A stretch of 64,000 nt of DNA from Leptospira bouyouniensis (GCF_004769525.1 NZ_RQFT01000007.1:397384-461383), one strand, 5' to 3'. Counted from the first letter of the stretch, positions 46,115 to 55,966 are shown. Program-made: numbers and translations. Notes: generated by a model from the sequence alone, not told the origin.

Positions 46115-47005
46115 CTATCTTTGTTCTATATTTGTATACAATTGGACAGCGGCATCATAAGAAATGGGCGAAAGGAAAGGTTCTTTTTTGAACCAAGTAA
46201 TTTGCCTTTTCGCATAATTTCTGTGACTTTGCGCCAGCTGTTCAATGAATGTATTAATGTCTATCATTCCATTTAGGAATGCAAGCGCAAAATTGTAACC
46301 TAAGGTTCGTAACCCTGGGCAGTCTGGTCCATATTTAGAAACAACTTCTTTCGTTTCTTCTATCATACCACCGACGATTTGTTCCACTCGAGTGTTGATT
46401 CGATTGTACAGAATTTCCCTTGGCCAATCCAACCAATGACCAACTAGTTTTATATCTGGGTTGTCCTTTAAAAACCCTCCTACAGTTTCTTTAGAAACAT
46501 CCGACCACAAAACTCCTGTGAGTACAACTTCCAACGCACGTTTGATGCGATATCCGTCTTGGTAGGATAAAGTTTCCATCGCCTTAGGGTCTTTTTGTTG
46601 GAGCATCAACCTCGCCTCGTCAAGCGGAAGTCCCAATACATACTCTTTCGTTTCTTTGGGTACGTTTGGTACGGGAAACATCCCCAAAAGAAATGCTCTT
46701 AGGTAAAAACCAGTCCCTCCAATGAGAAAGGGAATTTTCCCTCTACTTTGGATGTCCGAAATGGCATCTCTTGCCATAAGGGAAAACTGGTTGGCATTGA
46801 TGGTTTCGTTGGCATTTAAAAAACCAATCAGCCAATGTTTGATGGTAGAGGATTCTTCGGGAGTGGGTGCCGTTGTGCCTACCGGGAGGTCCCGGTAGAC
46901 TTGGCGAGAGTCAAAAGAAACAATTTCAAAACGTTTTGGGTCGAGTGATTGGGTGAGTGAGGTTTTTCCAGAACCGGTAGCTCCACCAAGGATGGGAAGG
47001 ATCAC
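46115..47005 (-). CDS. miaA: tRNA dimethylallyltransferase
   Basis: A 296-residue MiaA with P-loop GGATGSGKTSL (residues 7-17), the DSRQVYRDLPVGT loop that contacts A37 of tRNA, and GGTGFYLRAFL. It prenylates A37 in tRNAs that read U-starting codons. The ATG overlaps the stop of the FYDLN-domain gene by 4 bp and hfq follows. Confidence 0.96.
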   Translation of the reverse strand: MILPILGGATGSGKTSLTQSLDPKRFEIVSFDSRQVYRDLPVGTTAPTPEESSTIKHWLIGFLNANETINANQFSLMARDAISDIQSRGKIPFLIGGTGFYLRAFLLGMFPVPNVPKETKEYVLGLPLDEARLMLQQKDPKAMETLSYQDGYRIKRALEVVLTGVLWSDVSKETVGGFLKDNPDIKLVGHWLDWPREILYNRINTRVEQIVGGMIEETKEVVSKYGPDCPGLRTLGYNFALAFLNGMIDINTFIEQLAQSHRNYAKRQITWFKKEPFLSPISYDAAVQLYTNIEQR

Positions 47006-47505
47006 TCCTCTTCCTCGGCAACGACCTCCTCTTCTTCGGTCTCTTCCAATTCTTCCGTTTCTTCTAAGAGTTCATCATCTTCAATGACTGGCTCTTCCTC
47101 TTCTTCCACTTCGTATTCAGAGCTACGAATGGCTGCCATACGGGATTTGATCGCTGGTTTTGCCAGTTGGTCAGCTCCACATTTCGGGCATTTTTTTTCA
47201 GGTTTGTTCAAATCATAAAACTTCGTTCCGCAAGAGTAACAATTGAACTTCTTTCCGAGAGGATTGTTTGGATCAATTTTTACGGCAGGCGCTTTGGTTT
47301 GTGGGTTGGGTTTCTCCTTGGATGCTGCGGCAGTTTTTGGAGCTGGTACAACTTTCCCCTTGGTAGCAGGGGCTTTAGACCCAACTACGGTCTTTTTTTT
47401 ATCTTCCTTCGGGGAAGAGGACTTGGCGTCCTTACTCGGTTTTTCCTTGGCTACGACCTTTTTTTTGGGTGGAGCCTGCTTCTTTGCTGCTTTTTTTGCG
47501 ACCAT
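47002..47505 (-). CDS. FYDLN-type zinc-ribbon protein with Lys/Ala-rich N-terminus and acidic C-terminus
   Basis: A 167-residue protein in three parts. Residues 1-75 are an Ala/Lys/Pro-rich histone-H1-like tail. The middle part has FNCYSCGTKFYDLNKPEKKCPKCGAD, a CxxC-CxxC zinc ribbon with the FYDLN signature. The C-terminal 45 residues are almost all Glu/Asp. It is probably a nucleic-acid-associated regulator. It leads the transcript miaA-hfq. Confidence 0.85.
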   Translation of the reverse strand: MVAKKAAKKQAPPKKKVVAKEKPSKDAKSSSPKEDKKKTVVGSKAPATKGKVVPAPKTAAASKEKPNPQTKAPAVKIDPNNPLGKKFNCYSCGTKFYDLNKPEKKCPKCGADQLAKPAIKSRMAAIRSSEYEVEEEEEPVIEDDELLEETEELEETEEEEVVAEEEE

Positions 47506-47609
47506 AAACGTACTTTTGACAGTTTTGGAAATCCTTGTTTAGGGACAACCTTTTTGAAATTGGACGGTTTTCTCCTGGATGAAAATTAATGAAAAGTTTT
47601 TTTTTTCCT

Positions 47610-48389
47610 ATGACCCAATTAAGTGTCAATGTCAATAAGATCGCCACTCTCCGCAATTCGCGCGGGGGATCCCTCCCCAATGTCCTAAAATTATCAGAGT
47701 TAATCTTAGATTCCGGTGCCCATGGAATCACAGTCCATCCTCGTTCGGATGAAAGGCATATCACCAAACAAGATGTATTCGAATTAAAGGATTTTTTACG
47801 AACTTACAACGAAAAAATTACTAAATTAGGATTTTCTAAAAAAGAATACAATATCGAAGGTGAACCAAGTGAACGCTTTGTGGATCTCGTACTGAAAGCA
47901 AAACCAGACCAAGCCACACTTGTCCCCGTAAAACCGGGGGAAATCACTTCGGACCATGGATTTGATTTTCGTGATCCGAACACATTTACCACACTCAAAC
48001 CAATTGTAGAGGTATTTCGAAAACAAGGCATTCGAGTTTCTCTTTTTATGGAAACAGATTTTAGTGTTTATGACCAAGTGGTAGCGCTTGGAGCCGAACG
48101 AATTGAACTTTATACAGGTCCTTTCGCAGAGGCATATGATTCATCCATTGAAGAAGGAAAAAAGATTTTTATCAATTACCAAAAAGCGGCGATAGAAGCA
48201 AACAAACTTGGATTAGCTGTGAATGCTGGTCATGATTTAGATACAAATAACTTACAAATCTTTGCAAAACTCCCTCACTTGGAGGAAGTTTCCATTGGGC
48301 ACCGATTGATGGCCCAAAGTTTAGTAGATGGATTGGAAAAAACGGTAAAGGAGTATCTCAAAGTTCTTTCGCAAGGGAACGAATTTTGA
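47610..48389 (+). CDS. pdxJ: Pyridoxine 5'-phosphate synthase
   Basis: The product has the PdxJ N-terminus TQLSVNVNKIATLRNSRGG, the ITVHPRSDERHI catalytic segment, and GHDLDTNNL and EVSIGHRLMAQSLVDGLE near the C-terminus. It condenses 1-deoxyxylulose-5-phosphate and aminoacetone-phosphate. An ATG 21 bp upstream (47589) gives 266 residues, but the second ATG fits the family start. It converges with the TPR lipoprotein gene and overlaps it by 32 bp. Confidence 0.94.
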   Translation: MTQLSVNVNKIATLRNSRGGSLPNVLKLSELILDSGAHGITVHPRSDERHITKQDVFELKDFLRTYNEKITKLGFSKKEYNIEGEPSERFVDLVLKAKPDQATLVPVKPGEITSDHGFDFRDPNTFTTLKPIVEVFRKQGIRVSLFMETDFSVYDQVVALGAERIELYTGPFAEAYDSSIEEGKKIFINYQKAAIEANKLGLAVNAGHDLDTNNLQIFAKLPHLEEVSIGHRLMAQSLVDGLEKTVKEYLKVLSQGNEF

Positions 48390-49365
48390 TGTATTGAGGG
48401 TCTTGTTCGATGAGGAGTTTCGCAGCCCTTTCCAGTGCCGTGGCCATAAGTGCTTCTGTTTTTCCTTTTTGTTTTACAAGTTGTACTTCTGCAATGAATT
48501 GCTTAAGTGCTTCTTTGGCTTGCGATTCGTTTCCTGAAAGGGCTGCCAGTTTGACTTTTTTCCAAATTTCGGTGATTTGTGCTTGGGATCGAAAAGAGCC
48601 ACCCGAGGTGGAAATATTTCCATCAGAACCTGAGGAAACACTAGCAGACACAGCACCTGGAGTGGAACCAACCATTTCTTTCCCCAACTCGCCTCGGTGG
48701 TAACTACTGGTATCCCAAATTTTAGTAAAAGGATCTGACTTCATTTGGTCAGCGTAGAGCCTTTCTTTGTACGAAAGATTTGGATTTCTTACCATTTTTT
48801 GTAGTACAATTTGTTCGTTCGGCTCCAACCTTAAGAAACAATTTGCAAAACTCCCACGTTTCAAAGAATTTTTTGTGAAGACTCCTCTTTCGATTAAGAA
48901 CTGAAATGGTGGGAGTGCTCGTGGTTTTGCCTCACGGCATTGGATTTCCAATTCGGAGAGAGTTGCAAGGACTTCGCCGTCATAGGAATGAGCTTTTAAA
49001 TCGTTTAAGTTTCCTGATTTTTCTGCAGAGATCCGCAACATATTTTTGTACAAACTGTCGTTCGGATTTTTTTCCAATGCTTTTCGAAATCCAGTGTAAC
49101 TTTCACTAAAATTCCCACGTTGGTATTCTAGAAGTCCCCACATGTAACATAAGTATCCATCGTCTGTATCTTTTGTTCGACAAACATATCTTAGACGAGA
49201 CATAGCGTCATCTTTTGCAGAAGGGTTTTCCCAAACATCGAGCAAAACCTCTTCCAAAAAAAGAAGGGTTTCCAAACTATATGGATCACGATTGGGGTTC
49301 TTTTCTGGTTCTCGGGAACAAAACCCGAGAGAAAGGGCAAAAATCAGGACAACGAATGCGCGCAT
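48358..49365 (-). CDS. TPR-containing lipoprotein
   Basis: From ATG 49365 the product has 335 residues with a signal peptide and lipobox ALSLGFCS (Cys about 16). At least one TPR-like pair is visible (DGYLCYMWGLLEYQRGNFSE and YTGFRKALEKNPNDSLYKNM), and a Gly/Ser-rich stretch lies near residue 240. It is probably a periplasmic scaffold. Its 3' end overlaps pdxJ by 32 bp on the opposite strand. Confidence 0.75.
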   Translation of the reverse strand: MRAFVVLIFALSLGFCSREPEKNPNRDPYSLETLLFLEEVLLDVWENPSAKDDAMSRLRYVCRTKDTDDGYLCYMWGLLEYQRGNFSESYTGFRKALEKNPNDSLYKNMLRISAEKSGNLNDLKAHSYDGEVLATLSELEIQCREAKPRALPPFQFLIERGVFTKNSLKRGSFANCFLRLEPNEQIVLQKMVRNPNLSYKERLYADQMKSDPFTKIWDTSSYHRGELGKEMVGSTPGAVSASVSSGSDGNISTSGGSFRSQAQITEIWKKVKLAALSGNESQAKEALKQFIAEVQLVKQKGKTEALMATALERAAKLLIEQDPQYIKIRSLAKEL

Positions 49366-49477
49366 GTCACCGTCTATGATATACATGTGTCCTAGATTTG
49401 TCCCGATTTTTTTTGTGTTGCCTAGGCTGGAAATTGGGAAATTCTTAGGATAATCTATCCACTATACGAGAGATCCA

Positions 49478-51319
49478 TTGAAACGATTTGTTTATCTACT
49501 ATCCTTTTTCACCCTTCTAAGTTTTGCCTTCCCTGTTGGGTTTATTTCCTGCGAACCAGAAGCGAAAAAAGCACAAAACCGCGAGACCAATTTCACTTAT
49601 GTAGACTTCGAAACTGTCATTCGAACGGTAGACAAACTGTACATTGACAAACATATCAATGTCAATCGGGCTTACACTGATGCAGCAAGTTTTGCCGCTT
49701 TGAGTTTACCCCACCCTCTTTATATTTACCCAGAAAGTTATTTCAAAGAAAGAGAAAAATACGACGATAGAGAAGACATTTGGCCTGGAACCACTTTCAA
49801 AATTTCTCCATCTGATAAATTTGTGATTTTTGATCCTGATTATCCACAAGTGGAAAAAATCCAAAAAGAAAAACGGAAAAAAAACGAAAACAGAAAGTTA
49901 TCTGATGCTGAGCTCAAAAAACTCATCGAAAAAGAAAAATTAAAAAAATCTGTGATCTCTGCCCGTTGGGAAGAAATCAATTTTTCCAGAAAAGAATTTG
50001 ATCGAGTGATCACATATATCCAAGACAATTTAGAAAAATACAAAACTCCTGTCCTCAAAGGACTCGTGGAACTTGATGGGGAACTTCCAGAAGAAGAGGA
50101 AGAAGACAAAAAAGAATTCCGCATGGAACAAGTGTTTGTTGCCGCTGCCAATGGTTACTTAAACTCACTCGACCCACACTCCAATGTATTTTTGGAAGAA
50201 GTTTGGGAAGAATCCATGTCCAAAATTAGCGATGGATCCTTCGAAGGGATTGGCGCCATTCTTTCTGGTGGTGGAAGTAGAGAAGTCATTGTTGAAAATC
50301 CATTGGAAGGAAGTCCTGCCCTAAAAGCTGGGATTCGAAGTGGTGACAACATAGTTGCCGTTGATGGCAAGTTGATTAAAAATTTATCCCTTGATAAAGT
50401 GGTAAAAAAAATCAAAGGTCCAAAAGCCACAAAAGTTGTATTAACCATCTCCCGTAAGGGCAACACAGGTAAAATTGATATCGAAGTGATTCGTGATAAA
50501 ATCACAATCAAAAACGTAACCTACCACCTTGTAAAAGAAAATCCACAAGTCGCTTATATCAAACTCACTGGATTTGTAAAACCAGGGAATGGTGAACCAC
50601 CAATTGACACTCAAATTGCAGATGCTTTATCCGAAATGGAAAAAACAGCAAAAGAAAATGGCAAACCACTTAAGGCTGTCATCCTAGATTTGAGAGGTAA
50701 CTCTGGTGGGTATTTAGATTTGGCGGTCGACATTGCCGACATGTTTATCGAAAAAGGAATCATTGTTTCGACAAGGACCCCAGGAAGAAGTGATGATGAA
50801 AAACCAGCTAAAATCAAAGATATCACAAAACTACCGTTAGCGATTCTCATGAATTCAAAATCAGCTTCGGCATCAGAAATTGTTGCTAGTGCCATCCAAC
50901 ACCATGGAAGAGGGATTTTGCTGGGAGAAAGGACATTTGGAAAGGCAACCGTCCAAACGTTGAAAAAACTAGATAACAACCCAAACTATCTTTTAAAGAT
51001 TACAAATGCAAGATACTACTCTCCATCTGGAAAAACCATCCAAGTGGTTGGTGTATCTCCTGACATCGAAGTATCGGAAGAAGCGGACGGAACATTTCCA
51101 TTCCGATATCGCGAAGAAGATATGTGGAACCATTTACCACTAATCCCACATGAGGGAGTTGTAAAGTCTAGATTCAATATCAATGCAATCAAAGAATATG
51201 CCAAAAAGAATGGGAAAGCAGAAACATATTTAAAAGAACATGCAAATGACGCGATCAAACCTGACTACATGTTGATTCGAAGTTTGGATTATATTGAAGG
51301 AATGATCAATTCAAAATAA
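49478..51319 (+). CDS. S41-family C-terminal processing peptidase
   Basis: The 613-residue product starts at TTG with GAGAG 8 nt upstream. It has a signal peptide and lipobox-like FISCE (Cys about 25), a PDZ domain (about residues 255-345, [20 protein letters not shown]), and the S41 catalytic domain with Ser in [16 protein letters not shown] and Lys in [11 protein letters not shown]. It is a tail-specific protease of the Prc/CtpA class acting in the periplasm. The long charged N-terminal stretch (about 100-175) is unusual. Confidence 0.92.
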   Translation: MKRFVYLLSFFTLLSFAFPVGFISCEPEAKKAQNRETNFTYVDFETVIRTVDKLYIDKHINVNRAYTDAASFAALSLPHPLYIYPESYFKEREKYDDREDIWPGTTFKISPSDKFVIFDPDYPQVEKIQKEKRKKNENRKLSDAELKKLIEKEKLKKSVISARWEEINFSRKEFDRVITYIQDNLEKYKTPVLKGLVELDGELPEEEEEDKKEFRMEQVFVAAANGYLNSLDPHSNVFLEEVWEESMSKISDGSFEGIGAILSGGGSREVIVENPLEGSPALKAGIRSGDNIVAVDGKLIKNLSLDKVVKKIKGPKATKVVLTISRKGNTGKIDIEVIRDKITIKNVTYHLVKENPQVAYIKLTGFVKPGNGEPPIDTQIADALSEMEKTAKENGKPLKAVILDLRGNSGGYLDLAVDIADMFIEKGIIVSTRTPGRSDDEKPAKIKDITKLPLAILMNSKSASASEIVASAIQHHGRGILLGERTFGKATVQTLKKLDNNPNYLLKITNARYYSPSGKTIQVVGVSPDIEVSEEADGTFPFRYREEDMWNHLPLIPHEGVVKSRFNINAIKEYAKKNGKAETYLKEHANDAIKPDYMLIRSLDYIEGMINSK

Positions 51320-51373
51320 TAGATTCTTAACTTTGAATCTATTGATTAGAATTAAAATGAAATTGGATCAATT

Positions 51374-52975
51374 GTGACAAGAATCAAATCAGATTTTCTG
51401 ATCATAGGAAGCGGAGTGAGTGGTCTCTTTACCGCATTAAAATTGGCTCCGCTAGGTTCAGTGGTGGTAGTCACAAAAAAAGCAGATTATGAATCCAATA
51501 CCAACTATGCACAAGGTGGTATTGCTTCTGTTTTTGACGATAAGGACAAATTTGAAGAACATATCCATGACACCTTAGAATCGGGAGCTGGTTTATGTGA
51601 CCCAGAAGCGGTTCGGGTGTTGGTGGAAGAAGGTCCTACTCGTGTCAAAGAATTATTGGAACTTGGTGTTCCATTCACTAGAAACCAAACCGGTGAACTA
51701 GATTTGGCACGTGAAGGTGGTCACAGCAAAAATAGGATCATTCACTCGCTTGATAGAACCGGGAGTGCCGTCGAACAGTCATTACTTGACAATGTGCACT
51801 CAAATCCAAACATACAAATTCTCGAAAACCATGCTTGTGTGGATCTTATCACCAAACACCATTTAAAAGACAAAGATAACTTACCTTTACGTTGTTATGG
51901 TGCTTATATCGTCGATACAGAAACTGGAGAAGTTTTCCCTGTGCTTGCTAAAAAAACCATTTTAGCGACTGGAGGAGCCGGCCAAGTTTATCTACATACA
52001 ACAAACCCTAATATTGCCACAGGAGATGGGGTAGCAAGCGCTTACCGAGCAGGTGCCATTGTCAAAAATATGGAGTTTTATCAATTCCATCCAACCTCTT
52101 TATTCCATGAACAAGGAAACAGCTTTTTAATTTCAGAAGCTGTGCGAGGTCATGGTGGGATTTTACGCGAAATCGGTGGACGACCTTTCATGAAAGATTA
52201 TCATGAAATGGGAGAACTGGCTCCAAGAGATATTGTGGCTCGTGCCATTGATGACACGATGAAAAAAAGAGGTGAACCACATGTCCTCCTCGATATTACT
52301 CATAGACCCGCTAATGATATCATAAGTCACTTTCCATCCATATATGAACGATGTAAAAAACTCGGAATTGATATCACAACAGATCCAATTCCTGTAGTAC
52401 CTGCGGCACATTATATGTGCGGTGGAGTTGCCACTGACCTTTTAGGCAGAACAAACATTGCTGATCTTTATGCTTGTGGTGAAACTACATGCACTGGTGT
52501 CCATGGCGGGAACCGATTGGCATCCAACAGTTTATTGGAATGTTTGGTATTTTCACATCGGATTGCCGAAGACATCCGTTCCCAAGGCAAACTAAGTTAT
52601 TCTTTAGAAACAGATTTGATCCCTGATTGGAACAAGGAAGGAACAACAAATACAGAAGAATGGGTTCTCATCTCTCATGACTTGATTGAAATCAAAACTA
52701 TTATGAGTAATTATGTAGGCATAGTACGGTCGGATATGCGATTGGAAAGGGCACTTCGTCGTTTGAAATTAATCTCACAAGAAGTAAAAGACTACTACAA
52801 TCGCACAACAGTTTCATTGGGTTTATTAGAACTTCGTAATTTAGTAAAGGTAGCTGAGTTGATTGTCAGATCGGCATTGTTAAGAAAGGAAAGTCGGGGT
52901 CTTCATTTTAGCACTGATTATCCAGAAGATAGAACCCCATCTAGGCAAGATACAATCCTATCTCATAAATTGTAA
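51374..52975 (+). CDS. nadB: L-aspartate oxidase
   Basis: A 533-residue flavoprotein starting at GTG. FAD-binding motif [14 protein letters not shown], the [11 protein letters not shown] segment, the [11 protein letters not shown] loop and [19 protein letters not shown] at the flavin domain end define NadB. The C-terminal helical bundle is complete. It oxidises aspartate to iminoaspartate for NAD synthesis. No nadA or nadC is adjacent. It is the last core-metabolism gene before the structured islands. Confidence 0.95.
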   Translation: MTRIKSDFLIIGSGVSGLFTALKLAPLGSVVVVTKKADYESNTNYAQGGIASVFDDKDKFEEHIHDTLESGAGLCDPEAVRVLVEEGPTRVKELLELGVPFTRNQTGELDLAREGGHSKNRIIHSLDRTGSAVEQSLLDNVHSNPNIQILENHACVDLITKHHLKDKDNLPLRCYGAYIVDTETGEVFPVLAKKTILATGGAGQVYLHTTNPNIATGDGVASAYRAGAIVKNMEFYQFHPTSLFHEQGNSFLISEAVRGHGGILREIGGRPFMKDYHEMGELAPRDIVARAIDDTMKKRGEPHVLLDITHRPANDIISHFPSIYERCKKLGIDITTDPIPVVPAAHYMCGGVATDLLGRTNIADLYACGETTCTGVHGGNRLASNSLLECLVFSHRIAEDIRSQGKLSYSLETDLIPDWNKEGTTNTEEWVLISHDLIEIKTIMSNYVGIVRSDMRLERALRRLKLISQEVKDYYNRTTVSLGLLELRNLVKVAELIVRSALLRKESRGLHFSTDYPEDRTPSRQDTILSHKL

Positions 52976-52983
52976 CAAATCCA

Positions 52984-53088
52984 GCGCCAGGGACCGAAGC
53001 GAAAATCCTTTCTCGGCAAGAGAAAGATTGTAGCAAAGGGCCCGGTCCCTTTCCAAATTAGATTTGATAGTCGATTGTTTGGAGGCGC
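52984..53088. repeat. Structured GC-rich island A, three-way junction
   Basis: Three stems abut: closing stem GCGCC (52984-52988) with GGCGC (53084-53088); stem AGGGACCG (52989-52996) with CGGTCCCT (53043-53050), whose loop has another stem CTTTCTC/GAGAAAG (53008-53026); and TCCAAA (53052-53057) with TTTGGA (53078-53083). The junction positions are contiguous to within 1 nt. It lies right after the nadB stop. It could be a structured RNA, a transcript end or a mobile palindrome. Confidence 0.55.
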
Positions 53089-53118
53089 CCACATAATATC
53101 AATTGAGTGATAATTATA

Positions 53119-53334
53119 TCAACCTCGAATTCCTAAAATTGTGTAAACGATGCCAAGTACGACAGGTAAAATTGAATAACTAAAGACGTGAATGAAATAC
53201 CCTCTTTTTTCTCCCCATTTTTGTTTCATTGGTTCTAATTTCCAAAAAAAACTCGGTTTGTAGAGGCGTAAAAGATAGGTGGTGATTCCATAAATGATAA
53301 AAAAGATTCCCAATCCAACTGTGACTAAATTCAT
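53119..53334 (-). CDS. Small two-helix membrane protein
   Basis: The ATG at 53334 has GGGAG about 6 nt upstream and encodes 71 residues with two membrane helices (LVTVGLGIFFIIYGITTYLL and FSYSILPVVLGIVYTILG) around a basic loop. An upstream in-frame extension exists but runs through the palindromic island and is unlikely to be real. It lies between structured islands A and B. Function unknown. Confidence 0.65.
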   Translation of the reverse strand: MNLVTVGLGIFFIIYGITTYLLRLYKPSFFWKLEPMKQKWGEKRGYFIHVFSYSILPVVLGIVYTILGIRG

Positions 53335-53445
53335 ATAACTCCCTTTTGATTTCACTTTGGGCGAAAGCATGAACTTTCCAAGAAAAAAAAGTTTTGGGTT
53401 CGGATTCGATTTGTCGTAAAGGGAGCGGTGTGATAGAGGGAGCGT

Positions 53446-53511
53446 ATTGGGTGGCGGGTCCAGAACCCCACCCAATTCAGGGCGGGGATCGTACATTCGC
53501 GCGCGACCCGC
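53446..53511. repeat. Structured GC-rich island B, tandem hairpins
   Basis: ATTGGGTG (53446-53453) pairs with CACCCAAT (53469-53476), enclosing GGGT/ACCC. A second stem GCGGG (53482-53486) pairs with CCCGC (53507-53511). The stretch is much richer in GC than its surroundings and ends about 120 bp before the recombinase start. No gene fits here. Confidence 0.45.
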
Positions 53512-53632
53512 AGCCTTTCATAAATCCATTAACCAACATTTTATCATAATTTATCAAAAAATCGAACTGAACTTAGAACCAAATCGCAAACAATCCACCT
53601 ATCTCTATGAATCCAATAAGGTTAGGTGTTTT

Positions 53633-54739
53633 ATGATCAAACTCAGATATGTTACAAGTGATAAACGATTCCATTTGAGGTTTCCTTATTCAAAATTATA
53701 TTACAATATAGCTAAATCAATTCCTAAAGCCATTTACCATCCAGAAGATAAAACTTGGTCATACCCTAACGATTTTAATTCCATAAAACGCGTATTAGCC
53801 GAATTTACCGAATATGATATTCGATTTTTAGTTTGCGAAATTCCAAAACAATGTGGAATATTAGAAGATTTTTTCCGAGCTGCAAGGGAACGTAATTTTT
53901 CATTTTGTACAACAAAAACGTATTACTCTCACTTATACCAACTTCTGGTATTTACTGAAAAATTACCAACTAACATCAACTCAAAAGATTTGGAAAATTA
54001 TTTAGATTTTCAGGTAAAAGAAAAAAATGTAAAATCAGCGACCATTCGTAGTGCTAGACAAGCTTTCATTTTTTACTTCAGAGAAGTAAAAAAACAAATG
54101 AAACACTTAAAATTTCCAAAAATCAAAACAAATGTCAATTTACCTGAAGTATTGTCAGCAGAAGAAACAAGGGCGATATTCAATTCACTTCCCAATTTAA
54201 AACATAAAATGTTATTACTATTAAGTTACTCGGCTGGTTTACGAGTCAGTGAAGTGATCCATTTACAGGTAAAAGATATTGACCTTGAGAGAAATATGAT
54301 TCGGATCACACAAGGAAAAGGAAAAAAAGACAGATATACCATGCTTGCAAACTCTCTCATTGATGAATTAAAAGAATATATAAAAGTCAGAGAATATAAT
54401 TTACTTTTAAAATATAGTTATAACGAAGTGAAAAATATTCCTTGGTTATTTCCAGGTGCAAACACGAGACCACTCCATGTTCGAACGGCTGAGACAATAT
54501 TTAACCAAGCAACAGCCAAAGCAAAAATCACTAAAAAAGTCACCTTTCATAGTTTGAGGCATGCTTTCGCCACACATTTGTTAGAACTTGGAACTGATTT
54601 AAGAATGATTCAAACTTTACTCGGGCACACAAGTGTCCGGACAACACAGATTTATACAAAAGTAGCAAGGAGTAGATTGGAAAATATAAAAAGCCCATTG
54701 GACCAAATGACAAAAACAAATTCAAAAACTATTTCGTAA
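53633..54739 (+). CDS. Tyrosine recombinase (phage integrase family)
   Basis: From ATG 53633 the product has 368 residues. Residues 1-75 form an extra N-terminal domain; about 85-180 is a SAM-like core-binding domain; about 185-365 is the catalytic domain. Catalytic residues: Arg in SAGLRVSEV, Lys near GKGKKDRY, HSLRH (His-x-x-Arg), the LGH His, and the Tyr nucleophile in RTTQIYTK. The tail ends with IKSPLDQ, similar to integron-like and Xer-like members, but the extra IntI-specific insertion is not present. It could move or resolve the surrounding accessory DNA. Longer frames from 53447 read through island B. Confidence 0.93.
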   Translation: MIKLRYVTSDKRFHLRFPYSKLYYNIAKSIPKAIYHPEDKTWSYPNDFNSIKRVLAEFTEYDIRFLVCEIPKQCGILEDFFRAARERNFSFCTTKTYYSHLYQLLVFTEKLPTNINSKDLENYLDFQVKEKNVKSATIRSARQAFIFYFREVKKQMKHLKFPKIKTNVNLPEVLSAEETRAIFNSLPNLKHKMLLLLSYSAGLRVSEVIHLQVKDIDLERNMIRITQGKGKKDRYTMLANSLIDELKEYIKVREYNLLLKYSYNEVKNIPWLFPGANTRPLHVRTAETIFNQATAKAKITKKVTFHSLRHAFATHLLELGTDLRMIQTLLGHTSVRTTQIYTKVARSRLENIKSPLDQMTKTNSKTIS

Positions 54740-54899
54740 ACCAGCAAATCCCCATTATTTAACCAATTTATCTCACTCCTCTTCCAAATTTATCTCTCCC
54801 CTCAATTAAATTTCCGACTATGAACAATGATTTCATTGACGAATTCTATTTATGGTATAAAAATTTGATTCTCATTTATTTTCTTTTGATAGGTTACCA

Positions 54900-55793
54900 A
54901 TGAAACGCATCCCATTTGTTCTAATTTTCACTATCCTTTTGTCAAATTTATACGTTTTTGCACAAGTAAAACCGCAGTTGGAAAATGAATGGATTGTATC
55001 CAAAAGTTTAGGTCCAATCATTGATGGAACGTCTGTTCGTTGGAATTTTTCGGCAGTAATAAAAGTAGATCAGCTTAAATCCATTCGAGGATATGAATTG
55101 AATGGAAAAGAAAAAAAAGAATATTTTTCCGAGTTACAAACCATTAAAAAAGGTAACTTCTCGATTGAAAGCAAAGCATTAAACGAAGAAGAATATAGTT
55201 GGATTTTTGAATCTGGTCTCACTAGCAAATTTTTTACTATTGAAGTGATCAATCTTAAAGGAGAAACAAATTCATTAAATATTCCCATTAATTTTACGGA
55301 AGATACTAAGGTAAGCTTACGATTGTTTATGGATAAAAACTTAGGTATTAAGAAAGAAATAATCAAAGTACCTTTCCATCGAAATTTTGATGGTAGAAAA
55401 TGGATCATAGGTCATTCAGAAGACAATGAAATCATGACGATGTTAGAATTGTTTCCAGACGAAACAAAAACTCCAGTTTGGTCGGAACTTTACCGATTCA
55501 CATTCTTAAAACAAATTGGAACTTCCAACAGACAAGAATTCATCAATGTAGTCAAAAGAGAACTTACAAAAGATTGTAGTGATTTATACTTTAATATTTT
55601 AAAAGAGACCGAGTCTGACATTTATTTTGAATGGTCACACGATGGTTGTGGTGGATATCCAACTGGATCTGAAATCAGTCGATTGGCCTCTGATGAAGAA
55701 AAATCTTATCTATTTACTTTCGCTTCCAACGAGCACAAACTCTCCAAAACTCAAAAAGATATTTACCTAAGCATTTTAGAAAAAGAGAAATAG
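54900..55793 (+). CDS. Secreted protein of unknown function
   Basis: A 297-residue protein with a signal peptide (RIPFVLIFTILLSNLYVFAQ) and no lipobox. The mature part has two segments: a beta-rich N-terminal half and a C-terminal half with conserved Cys (TKDCSDLY and SHDGCGGYP). No family was recognised. It sits just downstream of the recombinase and upstream of island C, so it may be accessory cargo. Confidence 0.65.
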   Translation: MKRIPFVLIFTILLSNLYVFAQVKPQLENEWIVSKSLGPIIDGTSVRWNFSAVIKVDQLKSIRGYELNGKEKKEYFSELQTIKKGNFSIESKALNEEEYSWIFESGLTSKFFTIEVINLKGETNSLNIPINFTEDTKVSLRLFMDKNLGIKKEIIKVPFHRNFDGRKWIIGHSEDNEIMTMLELFPDETKTPVWSELYRFTFLKQIGTSNRQEFINVVKRELTKDCSDLYFNILKETESDIYFEWSHDGCGGYPTGSEISRLASDEEKSYLFTFASNEHKLSKTQKDIYLSILEKEK

Positions 55794-55827
55794 GGCGTTC
55801 CCAATCAATATAAGATTAAAATTTATA

Positions 55828-55926
55828 ATCCAAAGGGTCGGGCCAATCCGGGGTGCGCTTACGCTCCCGTCACCTTCCATTTCACAATGGCAGGTGACCA
55901 AACCCTACTTGTCCCTAACGTTGGAT
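55828..55926. repeat. Structured GC-rich island C, closing stem with two hairpins
   Basis: Outer stem ATCCAA (55828-55833) with TTGGAT (55921-55926) is continued by AGGG/CCCT with a bulge. Inside are GGGTGCG (55851-55857) with CGCTCCC (55862-55868), loop CTTA, and GTCACCT...CCATT (55869-55881) with AATGG...AGGTGAC (55886-55898), loop TCAC. The last bases GTTGGAT match the integron R-box pattern GTTRRRY, but the left end ATCCAAA misses the AAC. No gene overlaps it. Confidence 0.55.
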
Positions 55927-55966
55927 CTATTGATCATATTGATGTATGTAAGTTTTATAATCGATA

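Noticed and set aside
53335..53496. N-terminal extension of the 71-residue membrane protein
   Set aside because: It also reads through island B, and the ATG at 53334 has a good ribosome binding site.
53447..53632. N-terminal extension of the recombinase
   Set aside because: It reads through the palindromic island with a Gly/Pro/Arg composition unlike the rest; the ATG at 53633 has an upstream ribosome binding site.
53633..54739. Integron integrase IntI with a cassette array
   Set aside because: The recombinase lacks the integron-specific extra segment between the second and third conserved patches, and islands A-D do not show paired RYYYAAC/GTTRRRY ends around a single hairpin.
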